Below are positions 23,598 to 32,966 of a stretch of DNA of 49,114 nt, in pieces. The translations under genes and the position numbers were made by a program. Position 1 is the first letter of the stretch, and each line of letters starts with the position of its first letter. The notes under the pieces were generated by a model that worked only from the letters and a program-made list of their open reading frames with translations, made no database searches and was not told the DNA's origin. The DNA comes from Clostridia bacterium (lineage in GTDB: Bacteria > Bacillota > Clostridia > Christensenellales > Aristaeellaceae): contig JAFXRG010000017.1 of the NCBI GenBank assembly GCA_017526525.1, forward strand, positions 1 through 49,114, read 5' to 3'.

Positions 23598-24500
23598 ATG
23601 AACAAATTGAAAAAAAGACTGATTCTTGTGGGAATCATCGCGGCCGTGGCACTGCTGGTATTCATCACCTGCACGGCGACGGTGGAGACCGGATACACGG
23701 GTATCGTTACCACCTTTGGCAAGGTGGAGGATGTGACCCTGGAGGCGGGGCTGCATTTCAAGAGTCCCTTCCAGCGGATCATCGCCATGGATAACCGGGA
23801 GCAGAAAACCGGCTTCAACACGGAAGCGTTCTCCAGCGACATCCAGCAGGTGAACGTCACCGGCAGCATCAACTACGCCATCAACAAGTCCACGGCCATG
23901 AACCTGTTCAAGGAAGTGGGCACGGACTACTTCAACAAACTGGTGTATCCCCGGATGCTGGAGATCACCAAGGGCGTTTTCAGCAAGTACAGCGCGGAAA
24001 ACCTGGTGGCCAACCGGGAAAAACTGAGCGAAAGCATCCGGGACGGACTGTACAGTGAGCTGAAGGATTACGGCATCAACGTCATCAGCCTGAGCATTGA
24101 AAACCTGGACTTCACCGACGCCTTCACCGACGCGGTTGAGGCCAAGCAGGTGGCCGCCCAGCGGAAACTGCAGGCGGAAATCGAACAGGCCCAGAAGACC
24201 ATGGAAACCCAGCAGGCCGCGGAACGCCAGCGCATCAACGCCGAAGCGGATGCCAACGTGCTGAAGATCAACGCGGACGCGGACGCCTACGCCACCAAGG
24301 TGCGCAGCGAGGCGGAGGCGGAAGCCAACAAGAAGATTGCCGAGTCCCTGACGGAGAACCTGATCCGGTTCAACGAGATCAAAAACTGGGACGGCAAGCT
24401 GCCCGTGTACATGGCCGGAGAGGGATCCACCACGGTGCCGGTGCTGCAGATGGGAAACGAAAACAATACAGCGGCTGAGAGCAATGGCAGCGGGGAATAA
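23598..24500 (+). CDS. SPFH/prohibitin-family membrane protein
   Basis: 300 residues. The ATG at 23598 follows GGGAGAGG; an earlier in-frame ATG at 23535 lacks a site. Residues 8-27 form one membrane anchor (LILVGIIAAVALLVFITC). An SPFH domain follows (VETGYTGIVTTFGKVEDVTLEAG, then VNVTGSINYAIN and LKDYGINVISLSIENLDF). From about residue 180 there is a long charged coiled coil rich in Ala, Glu and Gln (AAQRKLQAEIEQAQKTMETQ). Such proteins oligomerise on the membrane and organise lipid domains or protease complexes. Own promoter; a G+C-rich hairpin follows at 24514. Confidence 0.9.
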   Translation: MNKLKKRLILVGIIAAVALLVFITCTATVETGYTGIVTTFGKVEDVTLEAGLHFKSPFQRIIAMDNREQKTGFNTEAFSSDIQQVNVTGSINYAINKSTAMNLFKEVGTDYFNKLVYPRMLEITKGVFSKYSAENLVANREKLSESIRDGLYSELKDYGINVISLSIENLDFTDAFTDAVEAKQVAAQRKLQAEIEQAQKTMETQQAAERQRINAEADANVLKINADADAYATKVRSEAEAEANKKIAESLTENLIRFNEIKNWDGKLPVYMAGEGSTTVPVLQMGNENNTAAESNGSGE

Positions 24501-24513
24501 CCCCCTGCAAACG

Positions 24514-24541
24514 GGGCGGATGCACAGGGCATCCGCCCTTT
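24514..24541 (+). terminator. Hairpin after the SPFH gene
   Basis: 10-bp stem (GGGCGGATGC at 24514-24523, GCATCCGCCC at 24529-24538) followed by only three T. It may terminate partially, allowing some read-through into addB, which has no clear promoter of its own. Confidence 0.55.
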
Positions 24542-24560
24542 GCCGCTGCAGGAGGACGCA

Positions 24561-27500
24561 GTGGAAAAGCTATTTGTGATTGAAGCCCGGAGCGGCCGGC
24601 TGTGGCCGGAAATGGCCCGGGCGGTGCAGAATGCCCGGGCGAAAGGCCGGAAGGTGCTGCTGTACGTACCGGAGCAGATGACGCTGCAGACGGAGCGGAA
24701 CCTGATTCTTTCCCTGCGCCTGAAGGGGTTGATGGACGTTGAGGTGATCAGTCCCCGGAAGCTGCGCCAGCTGGTGCAGGAAAAGACCGGCGGCACGGCG
24801 CTCCGGTCGCTGGACGAGCGGGGACAGCTGATGGCGGTGCAGCGGGCCATGACGGACAGCGCGGAGGATCTCGGGTTTTACCGGAATACCGCGGAGCTGC
24901 CCGGCGCGGTGCGGCGGGTGCGGGAAGCCCTGGCGGAGCTGCGGGAGAGCGAGATCACCGGGGAGGAAATGGAAAAATACGCGGAGGAAGCCTCCACCGG
25001 CGCGGTGCGGGCCCGGATCCTGGACCTGAAGCGGATTCTCAGCGCCTATGAGGACCTGGTTTCCGCGCAGTTTGAGGATGAGAAAACCGCCTGGAGCGAA
25101 ATGGTCCGGCGGCTGAAAGGAACGGACCTGCTTCAGAATACGGAACTGATGGTGTACGGTTTTGACACCGTGCGGCCGGACCTGCGGGAGCTGCTGCTGG
25201 CCGCGGCGGAGAAGGCGGAGTGCACACGGGTTTTCCTGACGGCCGGAAACACCGGGGACCCGGACGAGGCGATTTTTGAGGAACAGGCCCGTAGCGTCCG
25301 GAAACTGCTGGCGGGAGGACCGGAAAAAACAATAAAGGTATTCTTCATGGACGCCCCCCGGAAAGGCTGGGGCGGGATGATGAACTGGCTGGACCGGTAC
25401 CTGTTTGCGGATTACCAGCCGCCGTATCCCGAAAAGCCGGGGGACGAGATTGCTCTTTACGCCGCGGCGGATCCGGAGGATGAGGCGGAGCATATTGCCG
25501 ACTGCCTGCTGAAATGGCATGAACAGGGAATTCCCTGGGAACGCATGGCGGTGGTGCTGCCCGGGAACAGCAGCCTCAACGGCCTGCTGCGCGCCTGCCT
25601 GGCCCTCAGCGACATTCCCTTTTCCGGAAAGGAACAGATTTCCGCGGTTTCCCACGGCGTATGCCGGATGCTGACCGGCGCGCTGGAGTGCATGACCGAG
25701 GGATACTCCACCGAGCATGTGGCGGAGATTGCCGAAAGCGGCTTCTGCACCCTGACGCAGGACGAAGCGGCGCTGCTGCTGGATTACGCGCAGGAACGGG
25801 GTATCGAAGGCGCCCTGTGGGAGGAACCCTTCCGGCGGGGCGAAAACGCGGCGGAGGCGGAAGCGGCCCGGCGGAAGCTGACGGATCCCATTGAACAGCT
25901 TCGGACGGCCCTGAAGGAGGCCAGATCCGCCGCGGCGTCCGTGGAAGCCATTGTGGCCTTCCTGGAGGCGGAAAAGGTGTGGGACCGCCTGAAAGAGCGG
26001 GAAGCGATGCTGACGGAGGCCGACATGTACCGGGAGGCCGTGATGGACCGCCAGGTCTGGAAGCTGCTGATGGATGTGCTGGACCAGCTGTGGGCCCTGT
26101 TGGGCGAGCGGCGGGCTACCCTGCGGGAAATGAAAAACCTGCTGGACAGCGCCCTGGAAAGCAGCACGGTGACCACGCTGCCGGAAACGGAAAACGGCGT
26201 TTTCCTGGGCGAAGTGGGCCATATGCCGGAAACGGAGCTGGACGCCCTGGTTCTTTCGGGCTGCCAGGAGGGCCTGATGACCGTTCCGGAAAGCGGATGG
26301 CTAACGGATCGGGAACGGGAGGAAATGGAAAAAGGAACCGGCCGGGAAGTGGGGATCAGCCGGGAGCGGCGGGGATGGATCCGCAAATATGACTATTACC
26401 GGGTGATGACCATGCCCGAAAAATACCTGCGGGTCAGCTGGAGCCTGCGGGACGAGGGCGGAAGCCCCCTGCAGGAGGACGGCCTGATTACCAGGATCCG
26501 GACGGCTTTCCCGGGCATCCGCCAGGAAGGCAGCCTGCTGGGCGGCGGGAAATTCCGGCCCCGCACGGCCATGATGGCGCTGGAATCCATGGGCGGCCGG
26601 CTGGAGGAAAACCGGAAGGGCTCCGAAGAGGACGGGGCGGAAACGCAGCAGGAGGTGTTTTCCCTGCTGCGCCAGGGCGTTTTCGGGCCCACGGCCCGGA
26701 AGATTGTTGCGGAAGCCGCGGGGGAAACGGAGACGCCGGCGCTGAATCCGGAAACGGCCCGGAAGCTGTTCCATGCGGATCCGGTGAGCATCAGCCGCCT
26801 GGAGCGCTACGCGGCCTGCCCCTACCAGCATTTTGTGGATTACGGGCTGCGGCCGGTGCAGCCGAAAACCTATGAATTCAGCGACGCGGACGCTGGGAAC
26901 TTTTTCCACAGCGCCCTGGACCGCTTCCTGAAAAGTGTCGGGCAGGAACCGGACTGGCCCCGATGGACGGACGCACAGGTGGACGGCCGGATGGACGCCA
27001 TCTGCGCGGAGCTGACGGAGAAATGGGAAGGCGGCCCCCTGCGGGAGGACGCCCTGGGCATCTGGCAGGGCGAGGACTGCCTGCGCCGGGTGCATCACGC
27101 GGCCCGGGTGCTGACCCGCTTTGCCGCCAACAGCGAATTCAGGACCCTGGCCACGGAGCAGTCCTTTGGCCGGGGAGAAGGCATGCCGGCGCTTCCGATC
27201 CGCCTGCCGGACGGCACCCGGGCGTCGGTGCACGGCATTATCGACCGGATGGATACCTATACCGACAGCGAGGGCACCTGGCTGCGGGTGGTGGACAACA
27301 AAAGCCGGGAGAAAAAGCCGGATCCCGCCCGGATGGCGGACGGGGAACAGCTGCAGCTCATGATTTACCTGAAGGCGGCCCTGGAGGCCATGCCGGAGGC
27401 CCGGCCCGCCGGCGCGCTTTTCTTTCCCGTGCAGGACGCGGAGGTGGGCGGGGAGGACGAATCGCCGGAGGCCCTGGAGGCGGAACGGCTGAAAAAGGTG

Positions 27501-27908
27501 CGGATGAAAGGCCTGGTGAATGCCCGGGAGGACTTGGCCCGGGCCATGGACCGGGACCTGCGGCCCTATTCCGTGGACGAGATGTTCAACAAGGACGGCA
27601 GCGTGAAGAAAAACGCCGGCTGGGCAGTGGAGGAAGAGGTGCTGCAGGGACTGATGGCCGCCGCGGAACGGAAGGCCGGGGAAATCTGCGGGGAAATCCG
27701 CTCGGGGCGCATTGCCCCGGCGCCCCGGGGAACCGCGGAGGACAACGTATGCCGTTACTGCGGCTACCGGACCCTTTGCCATATGCGCAAGGAATTCCTG
27801 GTGCCCCGGGAGGAAAACGCGACCTACGGGGACATTGCCCGCGGAGCGGCGGAAAAACCTGCCAAAAACGATTCCGGGAAAAACACGTTGCGTGAAGAGA
27901 AAAAATAG
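24561..27908 (+). CDS. addB: AddB-type helicase-nuclease subunit (PD-(D/E)XK)
   Basis: 1115 residues from the GTG at 24561, which follows GGAGGA. The C-terminal nuclease has IIDRMD, then VVDNKS with Asp912 and Lys914, then the QxxxY motif GEQLQLMIYL. The Fe-S staple cysteines are Cys753 (AACPYQHF) and Cys1064, Cys1067, Cys1073 (CRYCGYRTLC), exactly the AddB layout. The vestigial helicase half occupies most of the remainder. AddB with AddA resects double-strand breaks before RecA loading. Two oddities: the N-terminal phosphate-loop position reads EARSGRLWPE rather than a GxxGxGKT motif, and no addA gene follows, whereas addB-addA is the usual Firmicute order. Confidence 0.9.
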   Translation: MEKLFVIEARSGRLWPEMARAVQNARAKGRKVLLYVPEQMTLQTERNLILSLRLKGLMDVEVISPRKLRQLVQEKTGGTALRSLDERGQLMAVQRAMTDSAEDLGFYRNTAELPGAVRRVREALAELRESEITGEEMEKYAEEASTGAVRARILDLKRILSAYEDLVSAQFEDEKTAWSEMVRRLKGTDLLQNTELMVYGFDTVRPDLRELLLAAAEKAECTRVFLTAGNTGDPDEAIFEEQARSVRKLLAGGPEKTIKVFFMDAPRKGWGGMMNWLDRYLFADYQPPYPEKPGDEIALYAAADPEDEAEHIADCLLKWHEQGIPWERMAVVLPGNSSLNGLLRACLALSDIPFSGKEQISAVSHGVCRMLTGALECMTEGYSTEHVAEIAESGFCTLTQDEAALLLDYAQERGIEGALWEEPFRRGENAAEAEAARRKLTDPIEQLRTALKEARSAAASVEAIVAFLEAEKVWDRLKEREAMLTEADMYREAVMDRQVWKLLMDVLDQLWALLGERRATLREMKNLLDSALESSTVTTLPETENGVFLGEVGHMPETELDALVLSGCQEGLMTVPESGWLTDREREEMEKGTGREVGISRERRGWIRKYDYYRVMTMPEKYLRVSWSLRDEGGSPLQEDGLITRIRTAFPGIRQEGSLLGGGKFRPRTAMMALESMGGRLEENRKGSEEDGAETQQEVFSLLRQGVFGPTARKIVAEAAGETETPALNPETARKLFHADPVSISRLERYAACPYQHFVDYGLRPVQPKTYEFSDADAGNFFHSALDRFLKSVGQEPDWPRWTDAQVDGRMDAICAELTEKWEGGPLREDALGIWQGEDCLRRVHHAARVLTRFAANSEFRTLATEQSFGRGEGMPALPIRLPDGTRASVHGIIDRMDTYTDSEGTWLRVVDNKSREKKPDPARMADGEQLQLMIYLKAALEAMPEARPAGALFFPVQDAEVGGEDESPEALEAERLKKVRMKGLVNAREDLARAMDRDLRPYSVDEMFNKDGSVKKNAGWAVEEEVLQGLMAAAERKAGEICGEIRSGRIAPAPRGTAEDNVCRYCGYRTLCHMRKEFLVPREENATYGDIARGAAEKPAKNDSGKNTLREEKK

Positions 27909-27916
27909 CGTATAAT
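27888..27916 (+). promoter_or_regulatory. Promoter inside the end of addB
   Basis: TTGCGT (27888-27893), 17-base spacer, TATAAT (27911-27916), partly within the last addB codons and 37 bp before the next start. Confidence 0.65.
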
Positions 27917-27952
27917 CATTCCAGAGACAAAACCAAAGAGGAGGCGGTTCCC

Positions 27953-28363
27953 ATGATACAGGTGATAGCAGGCAAGAAGGGCTCCGGAAAAACGAAGCGG
28001 CTGATTGACCTGACCAATAATACCGCGAGGGAAGCGGAACACGACGTAGTATTCCTGGACGATGATAATCGTTACATGTTTGATGTGGATCATAAAGTAC
28101 GGTTTATCAACGCCGAAGATTATCATATTCACAGCAGCGATATGTTTATCGGCTTCCTGTGCGGCATGCTTTCCTGCAACTTTGACATCGGCACGGTGTT
28201 TATCGACGCGTTCCTGGACCTCTGCCATGCCCCGCTGGAAGAAACCGAAGGCGTTGTCAAAACGCTGGCGGAACTGGGCGAAAAACACAGCGTGGATTTT
28301 GTGCTGAGCCTGAGCGCGGATCCGGACATGCTGCCTGATCATCTGAAACAGTACCTGATCTGA
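27953..28363 (+). CDS. Small P-loop protein, function unknown
   Basis: 136 residues; RBS GAGGCGG. The N-terminus MIQVIAGKKGSGKTKRLIDL carries a perfect Walker A loop (GKKGSGKT at 7-14). A hydrophobic strand ending in Asp (GTVFIDAFLDL near 82-92) could be Walker B. There is no signal peptide. I know similar short ATP-binding proteins from Clostridia, often labelled PilT-like, but nothing ties this one to pili. It has its own promoter and terminator. Confidence 0.78.
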   Translation: MIQVIAGKKGSGKTKRLIDLTNNTAREAEHDVVFLDDDNRYMFDVDHKVRFINAEDYHIHSSDMFIGFLCGMLSCNFDIGTVFIDAFLDLCHAPLEETEGVVKTLAELGEKHSVDFVLSLSADPDMLPDHLKQYLI

Positions 28364-28380
28364 AACGTAACAGAAAAATC

Positions 28381-28408
28381 AAAGAGGCGGCAAACGCCTC
28401 TTTTTTGA
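28381..28408 (+). terminator. Terminator of the P-loop gene
   Basis: Stem AAAGAGGCG (28381-28389) with CGCCTCTTT (28395-28403), 5-base loop, then further T residues. It is immediately ahead of thrC. Confidence 0.88.
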
Positions 28409-28426
28409 AACAAGGGAGAACTGAAG

Positions 28427-29911
28427 ATGTCATTTTTCTCAACCCGCGGTGAAAGCTGCGTTACGGCCAGCCAGGCCATTCTGCGGGGGATTGCACCGGA
28501 CGGCGGACTGTATGTGCCCGCCATGTTTCCCGGTGTGCGGCCGGAACGGCTGACGTCCCTGCCCGAAATGAACTATGAACAGCGCGCGGTCAACATTCTC
28601 AAGCATTTCCTGGAGGATTTCTCCCTGCGGGAAATTGAGGACGCGGTTCACGCGGCCTACGGCCCCGACCGGTTTACGCATCCGGATGTGGCGCCGGTGA
28701 AAAAGCTGGACAGCGCCACCTGGGCCCTGGAGCTTTTCCACGGGCCGACCCTGGCCTTCAAGGATATGGCCCTGCAGCTGCTGCCCCACCTGCTGAAGCT
28801 TTCCGCGGAGAAAAACGGGGAGGACCGGGAAATTTGCATCCTGGTGGCCACCAGCGGGGACACGGGCAAAGCGGCGCTGGAGGGCTTCCGGGACGTTCCC
28901 GGCACCAGCTGCACCGTGTTCTATCCCCTGGACGGCGTCAGCGATGTGCAGAAGCTGCAGATGGTGACCACCGGAGGCAGCAACACCCGGGTGATCGCGG
29001 TGCGCGGCAACTTTGACGATGCCCAGACGGGCGTCAAGGAACTTTTCGGATCGGAGGAGTTCCGGGAGGAAATGAGCCGGAAGGGCAAGACCCTGTCCTC
29101 CGCCAACAGCATCAACCTGGGACGGCTGGTGCCACAGGTGGTCTACTACTTCTCCGCGTATGCGGAGCTGCTCAAGCAGCACGCCGTCGCCCCGGGCGAA
29201 GCGGTGAATTTCTGCGTGCCCACGGGCAATTTCGGGGATATCCTGGCGGGCTACTACGCCCGGAACATGGGCCTGCCCGTGAACAAGCTGATCTGCGCCA
29301 GCAACCGGAACAACGTGCTTTCGGACTTCTTCCGCAGTGGCATTTATTCCACCCACCGCACCTTCTTCAAAACCATCAGTCCCAGCATGGATATCCTGGT
29401 ATCCTCCAACCTGGAACGGCTGCTGTATGAAGCGGCGGACCGGGACGGGGAGCTGGTGCGCACCTGGATGACCCAGCTGAAGGAATGCGGCAGCTATTCC
29501 GTGGGCGACCAGCGCCGGGAATGGATGGCGGACGTGTTCTGGGCAGACTGCGCGGACAACAAGGATACCCTTGCGGAGATCCGCAAGCGCTGGGAGCAGG
29601 ACCGGTACCTGATGGATCCGCATACCGCCGTGGCGGGCCACGTGCTGCGGGAGTACCGGAATGCCACCTCGGACGACACCCCGGCGGTGATTGTTTCCAC
29701 CGCCAGCCCCTACAAGTTCGCGGCGGACGTGCTCAGAGCCTTCGGCGGGGACACGGTGCGGGATCCTTTCGAAGCCGGCGCCGAACTGGAACGCATGACG
29801 GGCCTGCCCATGCCGGAACAGGTCCGGAGGCTCCGGGAACTGCCGGTGCGCCATACCGCCACCTGCGACCGGGACAAAATGGGCGCCGCGGTGCTGGATG
29901 CTTTCGCCTGA
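28427..29911 (+). CDS. thrC: Threonine synthase
   Basis: 494 residues, matching the long (E. coli/yeast-like) threonine synthase class. The N-terminus MSFFSTRGES is typical. The PLP lysine is Lys112 in HGPTLAFKDMALQLLP. Other landmarks: VATSGDTGKAALEG, the phosphate-binding VPTGNFGDILAGYYA, SNRNNVL and the C-terminal VIVSTASPYKFAADVL. It converts O-phospho-homoserine to threonine and phosphate in the cytoplasm. Ribosome site AAGGGAG. The preceding gene is terminated just upstream, and I could not find an obvious promoter in the short gap, so read-through may supply part of its transcription. Followed by a strong terminator. Confidence 0.96.
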   Translation: MSFFSTRGESCVTASQAILRGIAPDGGLYVPAMFPGVRPERLTSLPEMNYEQRAVNILKHFLEDFSLREIEDAVHAAYGPDRFTHPDVAPVKKLDSATWALELFHGPTLAFKDMALQLLPHLLKLSAEKNGEDREICILVATSGDTGKAALEGFRDVPGTSCTVFYPLDGVSDVQKLQMVTTGGSNTRVIAVRGNFDDAQTGVKELFGSEEFREEMSRKGKTLSSANSINLGRLVPQVVYYFSAYAELLKQHAVAPGEAVNFCVPTGNFGDILAGYYARNMGLPVNKLICASNRNNVLSDFFRSGIYSTHRTFFKTISPSMDILVSSNLERLLYEAADRDGELVRTWMTQLKECGSYSVGDQRREWMADVFWADCADNKDTLAEIRKRWEQDRYLMDPHTAVAGHVLREYRNATSDDTPAVIVSTASPYKFAADVLRAFGGDTVRDPFEAGAELERMTGLPMPEQVRRLRELPVRHTATCDRDKMGAAVLDAFA

Positions 29912-29926
29912 AAAACCGCAAATCCG

Positions 29927-29960
29927 TGACAGGGCTTCAGCCCTGTCATTTTTTTCTTTT
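29927..29960 (+). terminator. Terminator of thrC
   Basis: 9-bp stem (TGACAGGGC at 29927-29935, GCCCTGTCA at 29940-29948), 4-base loop, then a long T-run. Confidence 0.92.
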
Positions 29961-29985
29961 CAAACCGCGTGAAATATGGTAAAAT
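29957..29985 (+). promoter_or_regulatory. Possible promoter of the aminopeptidase/efp operon
   Basis: TTTTCA (29957-29962), 17-base spacer, TAAAAT (29980-29985), 53 bp before the start at 30039. The -35 element is weak. Confidence 0.5.
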
Positions 29986-30038
29986 AACCAACAGGTGTAT
30001 TCAGCCTTCGGGGGAATGCACGGAAAGGCGATGTTTTT

Positions 30039-31112
30039 ATGACAGCTTCGGAACGACTGGCGGATCTGCTGCGGCTTGGCTCCGGCTCCGCGGTGATCAT
30101 TTTTGATCCATCCAACATGTTCTACCTGACGGAGGGATACACGGGTGAAGGCCTGGTATTCATTTCGCAGAACCGCCGGATCATCGTAACGGATTTCCGT
30201 TACACGGAACAGGCAGGGCGGCAGGCCCCCGCCTTTGAGGTGCTCATGACCGAAAAGGGCCGGAGCGCCGACCAGATCCTGGCAGAGCTGGTGCAGCAGG
30301 AAGGCATTACCGGCGTCCGGACGGAAACCAACTACCTGTCCGTGGACCGTTACAACAAACTCCGGGCCGCGCTGGGCGAGGAAGTTTCCTGCCTGCCCCT
30401 GGACGAAGCGCCTCAGAAGCTTCGCCAGATCAAGACGCCATTGGAAGTAATGGCCATCCGCAAGGCCTGCAAAATTACGGCGGACGCCTTCCGGGCGATC
30501 CTGCCGAAAATCCGGGAAGGCATGACGGAGAAAGAGCTTCAGATTGAACTGAACTTCACCATGCTGCGGATGGGCGCGGAAACCCTGGCGTTCGACACCA
30601 TCATCGCTTCCGGGGAAAACGGAAGCCTGCCCCACGCGATTCCCGGGGAACGGGTGATCCGCCGGGGGGATATGATTACGATGGACTTCGGCGCGAAGGT
30701 GGGCAACTACTGCGCGGACATGACGCGCACCGTGGCCTTCGGCCAGCCGTCGGAGGAAATGCGCCGGATTTACGATACGGTGCTGCGGGCGCAGACCATG
30801 TGCGAGGATGCCCTGTGCGCCGGAAAAAACTGCTTCGATATCGACAAACTGGCCCGGGACTACATTGACGCCCGGGGCTACGCGGGCAAGTTCGGCCACG
30901 GCCTGGGCCATTCCGTGGGCATTGATATCCATGAGGAGCCGCGGCTGAGCCCTTCCTGCCAGGAAACCCTGAAGGCCGGCGTGGTGATTACGGTGGAACC
31001 CGGTGTGTATGTGCCCGGACTGGGCGGCGTACGCATTGAGGATACATGTCTGGTAAAGGAGAACGGCTGTGAGGCGCTGACCGACGCGGACAAACAGCTG
31101 ATCATCCTGTAA
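30039..31112 (+). CDS. M24-family Xaa-Pro aminopeptidase
   Basis: 357 residues with the two-domain layout of short PepP/PepQ enzymes: a creatinase-like N-terminal domain (to about residue 130) and the pita-bread metallopeptidase. The five metal ligands are visible in [17 protein letters not shown] (two Asp), [18 protein letters not shown] (His), [11 protein letters not shown] (Glu) and VRIEDTCLV (Glu). It removes N-terminal residues preceding proline in the cytoplasm. It comes directly before efp, 49 bp away. This peptidase-efp pairing is common in Firmicutes, and both deal with proline-rich sequences. Confidence 0.93.
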   Translation: MTASERLADLLRLGSGSAVIIFDPSNMFYLTEGYTGEGLVFISQNRRIIVTDFRYTEQAGRQAPAFEVLMTEKGRSADQILAELVQQEGITGVRTETNYLSVDRYNKLRAALGEEVSCLPLDEAPQKLRQIKTPLEVMAIRKACKITADAFRAILPKIREGMTEKELQIELNFTMLRMGAETLAFDTIIASGENGSLPHAIPGERVIRRGDMITMDFGAKVGNYCADMTRTVAFGQPSEEMRRIYDTVLRAQTMCEDALCAGKNCFDIDKLARDYIDARGYAGKFGHGLGHSVGIDIHEEPRLSPSCQETLKAGVVITVEPGVYVPGLGGVRIEDTCLVKENGCEALTDADKQLIIL

Positions 31113-31161
31113 GAATCAGAGCAGCAATGAGCAACAATTTATAAACGGAGGAGAGAGAAAC

Positions 31162-31719
31162 ATGATTACAGCGGGCGATTTCAAAAAGGGCATTACCATC
31201 GAATGGGACGGCGGCGTATGGAACATCGTGGATTTCCAGCACGTGAAGCCCGGCAAGGGCGCGGCGTTTGTCCGCACCAAGATCAAGAACGTGATGACCG
31301 GCGCGGTGGTTGAGCGCAGCTTCAACCCCACCGACAAGATGCCCAAGGCCATCATCGAGACCAAGGAAATGCAGTACGTCTACAACGACGGCGACCTGTA
31401 CTACTTCATGGACACCGAAACCTACGAGCAGCTGCCCCTGAGCAAGGATCAGGTGGAAGACGCCATTCCCTTCGTGAAGGAAGGCACCAACGTGACCGTC
31501 CGCTTCTTCAAGGGCAGCGCCTTCTCCGTGGAAGCGCCGAACTTCGTGGTGCTGGAAGTAACGGATACCGAACCCGGTTTCGCCGGCGATACCGCCTCCA
31601 ACACCTACAAGCCCGCCACGCTGGAAACCGGCTTCAGCCTGCAGGTGCCGCTGTTCATCAACACCGGCGACAAGATTCAGATCGATACCCGTACCGGGGA
31701 GTATCTGAAGCGCGCCTGA
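31162..31719 (+). CDS. efp: Elongation factor P
   Basis: 185 residues, standard length; the ATG follows GGAGGAGAG. Three domains: the KOW-like N-terminal with the loop VKPGKGAAF, where Lys32 is the residue modified in Bacillus, then two OB folds (the C-terminal one ends [19 protein letters not shown]). EF-P relieves ribosomes stalled at polyproline. No EarP, EpmA or other modification gene is in the window, so the modification route is unknown. Followed after 19 bp by its usual clostridial neighbour. Confidence 0.98.
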   Translation: MITAGDFKKGITIEWDGGVWNIVDFQHVKPGKGAAFVRTKIKNVMTGAVVERSFNPTDKMPKAIIETKEMQYVYNDGDLYYFMDTETYEQLPLSKDQVEDAIPFVKEGTNVTVRFFKGSAFSVEAPNFVVLEVTDTEPGFAGDTASNTYKPATLETGFSLQVPLFINTGDKIQIDTRTGEYLKRA

Positions 31720-31738
31720 TCTGAGAGGAAGCAGACAT

Positions 31739-32206
31739 ATGAGCAAGCTGACAGACAGAATCAGTTACCTGCAGGGCCTGGCGGAAGGCATGAAGCTGAA
31801 CCCGGACAAGGATTCCCACCGGCTGATCCTGGGCATTCTGGATGTGCTGGGCGATGTGGGCGAGAACATTGAAGCCCTGGCGGAATCCCACGGCGAACTG
31901 AGTGACTACGTGGAAAGCATCGATGAGGACCTGGCGGACCTGGAAGCCGACCTGTACGATGACGAAAATGAGGACACCGCGCCGGAAACGGATGACGAAG
32001 AGTTTGAGAGCACCATTGAGTATGAGTGCCCCCATTGCGGCGCCGTGATCAAAATCGATCCGGACGACGTGGACTTTGACGAGGACAGCATTTGTCCGGA
32101 ATGCGGCAAGGACCTGTTCCCCGAGCTGCCGGAAGGCGCGGAGGAAGAGCCGGACGAGGAAGCCGACGAGGAAGCCGACGGAGAAGAATCCGACGACGAC
32201 GAATAA
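31739..32206 (+). CDS. CD1247-like zinc-ribbon protein
   Basis: 155 residues. Residues 1-65 form a helical domain (MSKLTDRISYLQGLAEGMKLNPDKDSH, in pieces) typical of the CD1247 N-terminal family. Residues about 96-125 hold a zinc ribbon with CPHC and CPEC pairs. The rest, including the last ~30 residues, is very acidic and probably disordered. The pairing with efp is characteristic of Clostridia. Function unknown; the acidic tail and zinc ribbon could suggest contact with a nucleic-acid-binding complex, but this is only an impression. Confidence 0.85.
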   Translation: MSKLTDRISYLQGLAEGMKLNPDKDSHRLILGILDVLGDVGENIEALAESHGELSDYVESIDEDLADLEADLYDDENEDTAPETDDEEFESTIEYECPHCGAVIKIDPDDVDFDEDSICPECGKDLFPELPEGAEEEPDEEADEEADGEESDDDE

Positions 32207-32215
32207 CCGCAGGCA

Positions 32216-32249
32216 TAAAAAAACCGGGAGAGGAAAACTCTTCCGGTTT
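32216..32249. terminator. Bidirectional terminator between efp operon and ktrA
   Basis: 12-bp stem with one G-U pair (AAACCGGGAGAG at 32221-32232, CTCTTCCGGTTT at 32237-32248). An A-run on the left and T-run on the right let it stop transcription from both sides. Confidence 0.88.
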
Positions 32250-32260
32250 TTTTGCACGCT

Positions 32261-32908
32261 TTACAGTTTTTTGATTTTGTCGATGGTTTTGTAGCTGGCC
32301 AGGATAACCAGGGCGGATCCCGAACCCATGGTGCAGTCAATATCCGGCGGAATCTGCAGGGCCTCGTCTTTCCGCATGGCGATGACGTTGATGCCGTACT
32401 GCTGCCGCAGGTTCAGCTCCCGGATGGTCTTTCCGTGCCAGGAAAGGGGCGCTTCGATTTCCACGATGCCGTACTCGTCCGAAAGCTCAATGTATTCCAT
32501 AATCCCGGCGGAGGTCAGGCCCAGGGACAGCTTGTCCGCCATTTCCCGCTCGGGGATGATGACCCGGTTGGCTCCCAGCTTTTCCAGAATGGCCCGGTAG
32601 GTATCATCGTGGGCTTTGCAGATGATATAGGGAATGCCCAGGTTTTTCAGGTTCATGGTGATGAGGGCGGAAGCCCCCAGGTCGGAGCCCACGGCCACCA
32701 CCGCCCGGTCAAAGGAACCGACGCCCAGCTTTTTCAGCACGTCAATGTCCCGGGCGTCCGCCGCCACCGCCCGGGTGACCTTGTCCGCAAACTTGTCCAC
32801 CACGAACTCATCCGTGTCGATGGCCAGCACATCCTCACCGCAGGCGTACAGTTTGGCGGCCATTTCCATGCCGAAACGGCCCAGACCGATTACCACATAG
32901 GATTTCAT
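32261..32908 (-). CDS. ktrA: Potassium channel regulatory subunit (KtrA/TrkA, RCK)
   Basis: 215 residues, single RCK_N plus RCK_C, the size of KtrA. The nucleotide site is GLGRFG at 8-13 with the acidic strand end AIDTDEFVV. The RCK_C domain starts near residue 135 (IVEIEAPLSWHGKTIRELNLRQ). It forms an octameric ring on the membrane channel and opens or closes it on ATP/ADP (and often c-di-AMP) binding. It lies 58 bp downstream of the channel gene on the minus strand, with RBS AGGAGG, so the two form an operon. Confidence 0.93.
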   Translation of the reverse strand: MKSYVVIGLGRFGMEMAAKLYACGEDVLAIDTDEFVVDKFADKVTRAVAADARDIDVLKKLGVGSFDRAVVAVGSDLGASALITMNLKNLGIPYIICKAHDDTYRAILEKLGANRVIIPEREMADKLSLGLTSAGIMEYIELSDEYGIVEIEAPLSWHGKTIRELNLRQQYGINVIAMRKDEALQIPPDIDCTMGSGSALVILASYKTIDKIKKL

Positions 32909-32966
32909 GGAATTTCCTCCTTCAGGGAATCCGGGAAGATTCCGCGCTTCGTTTATCCCGGAATGA

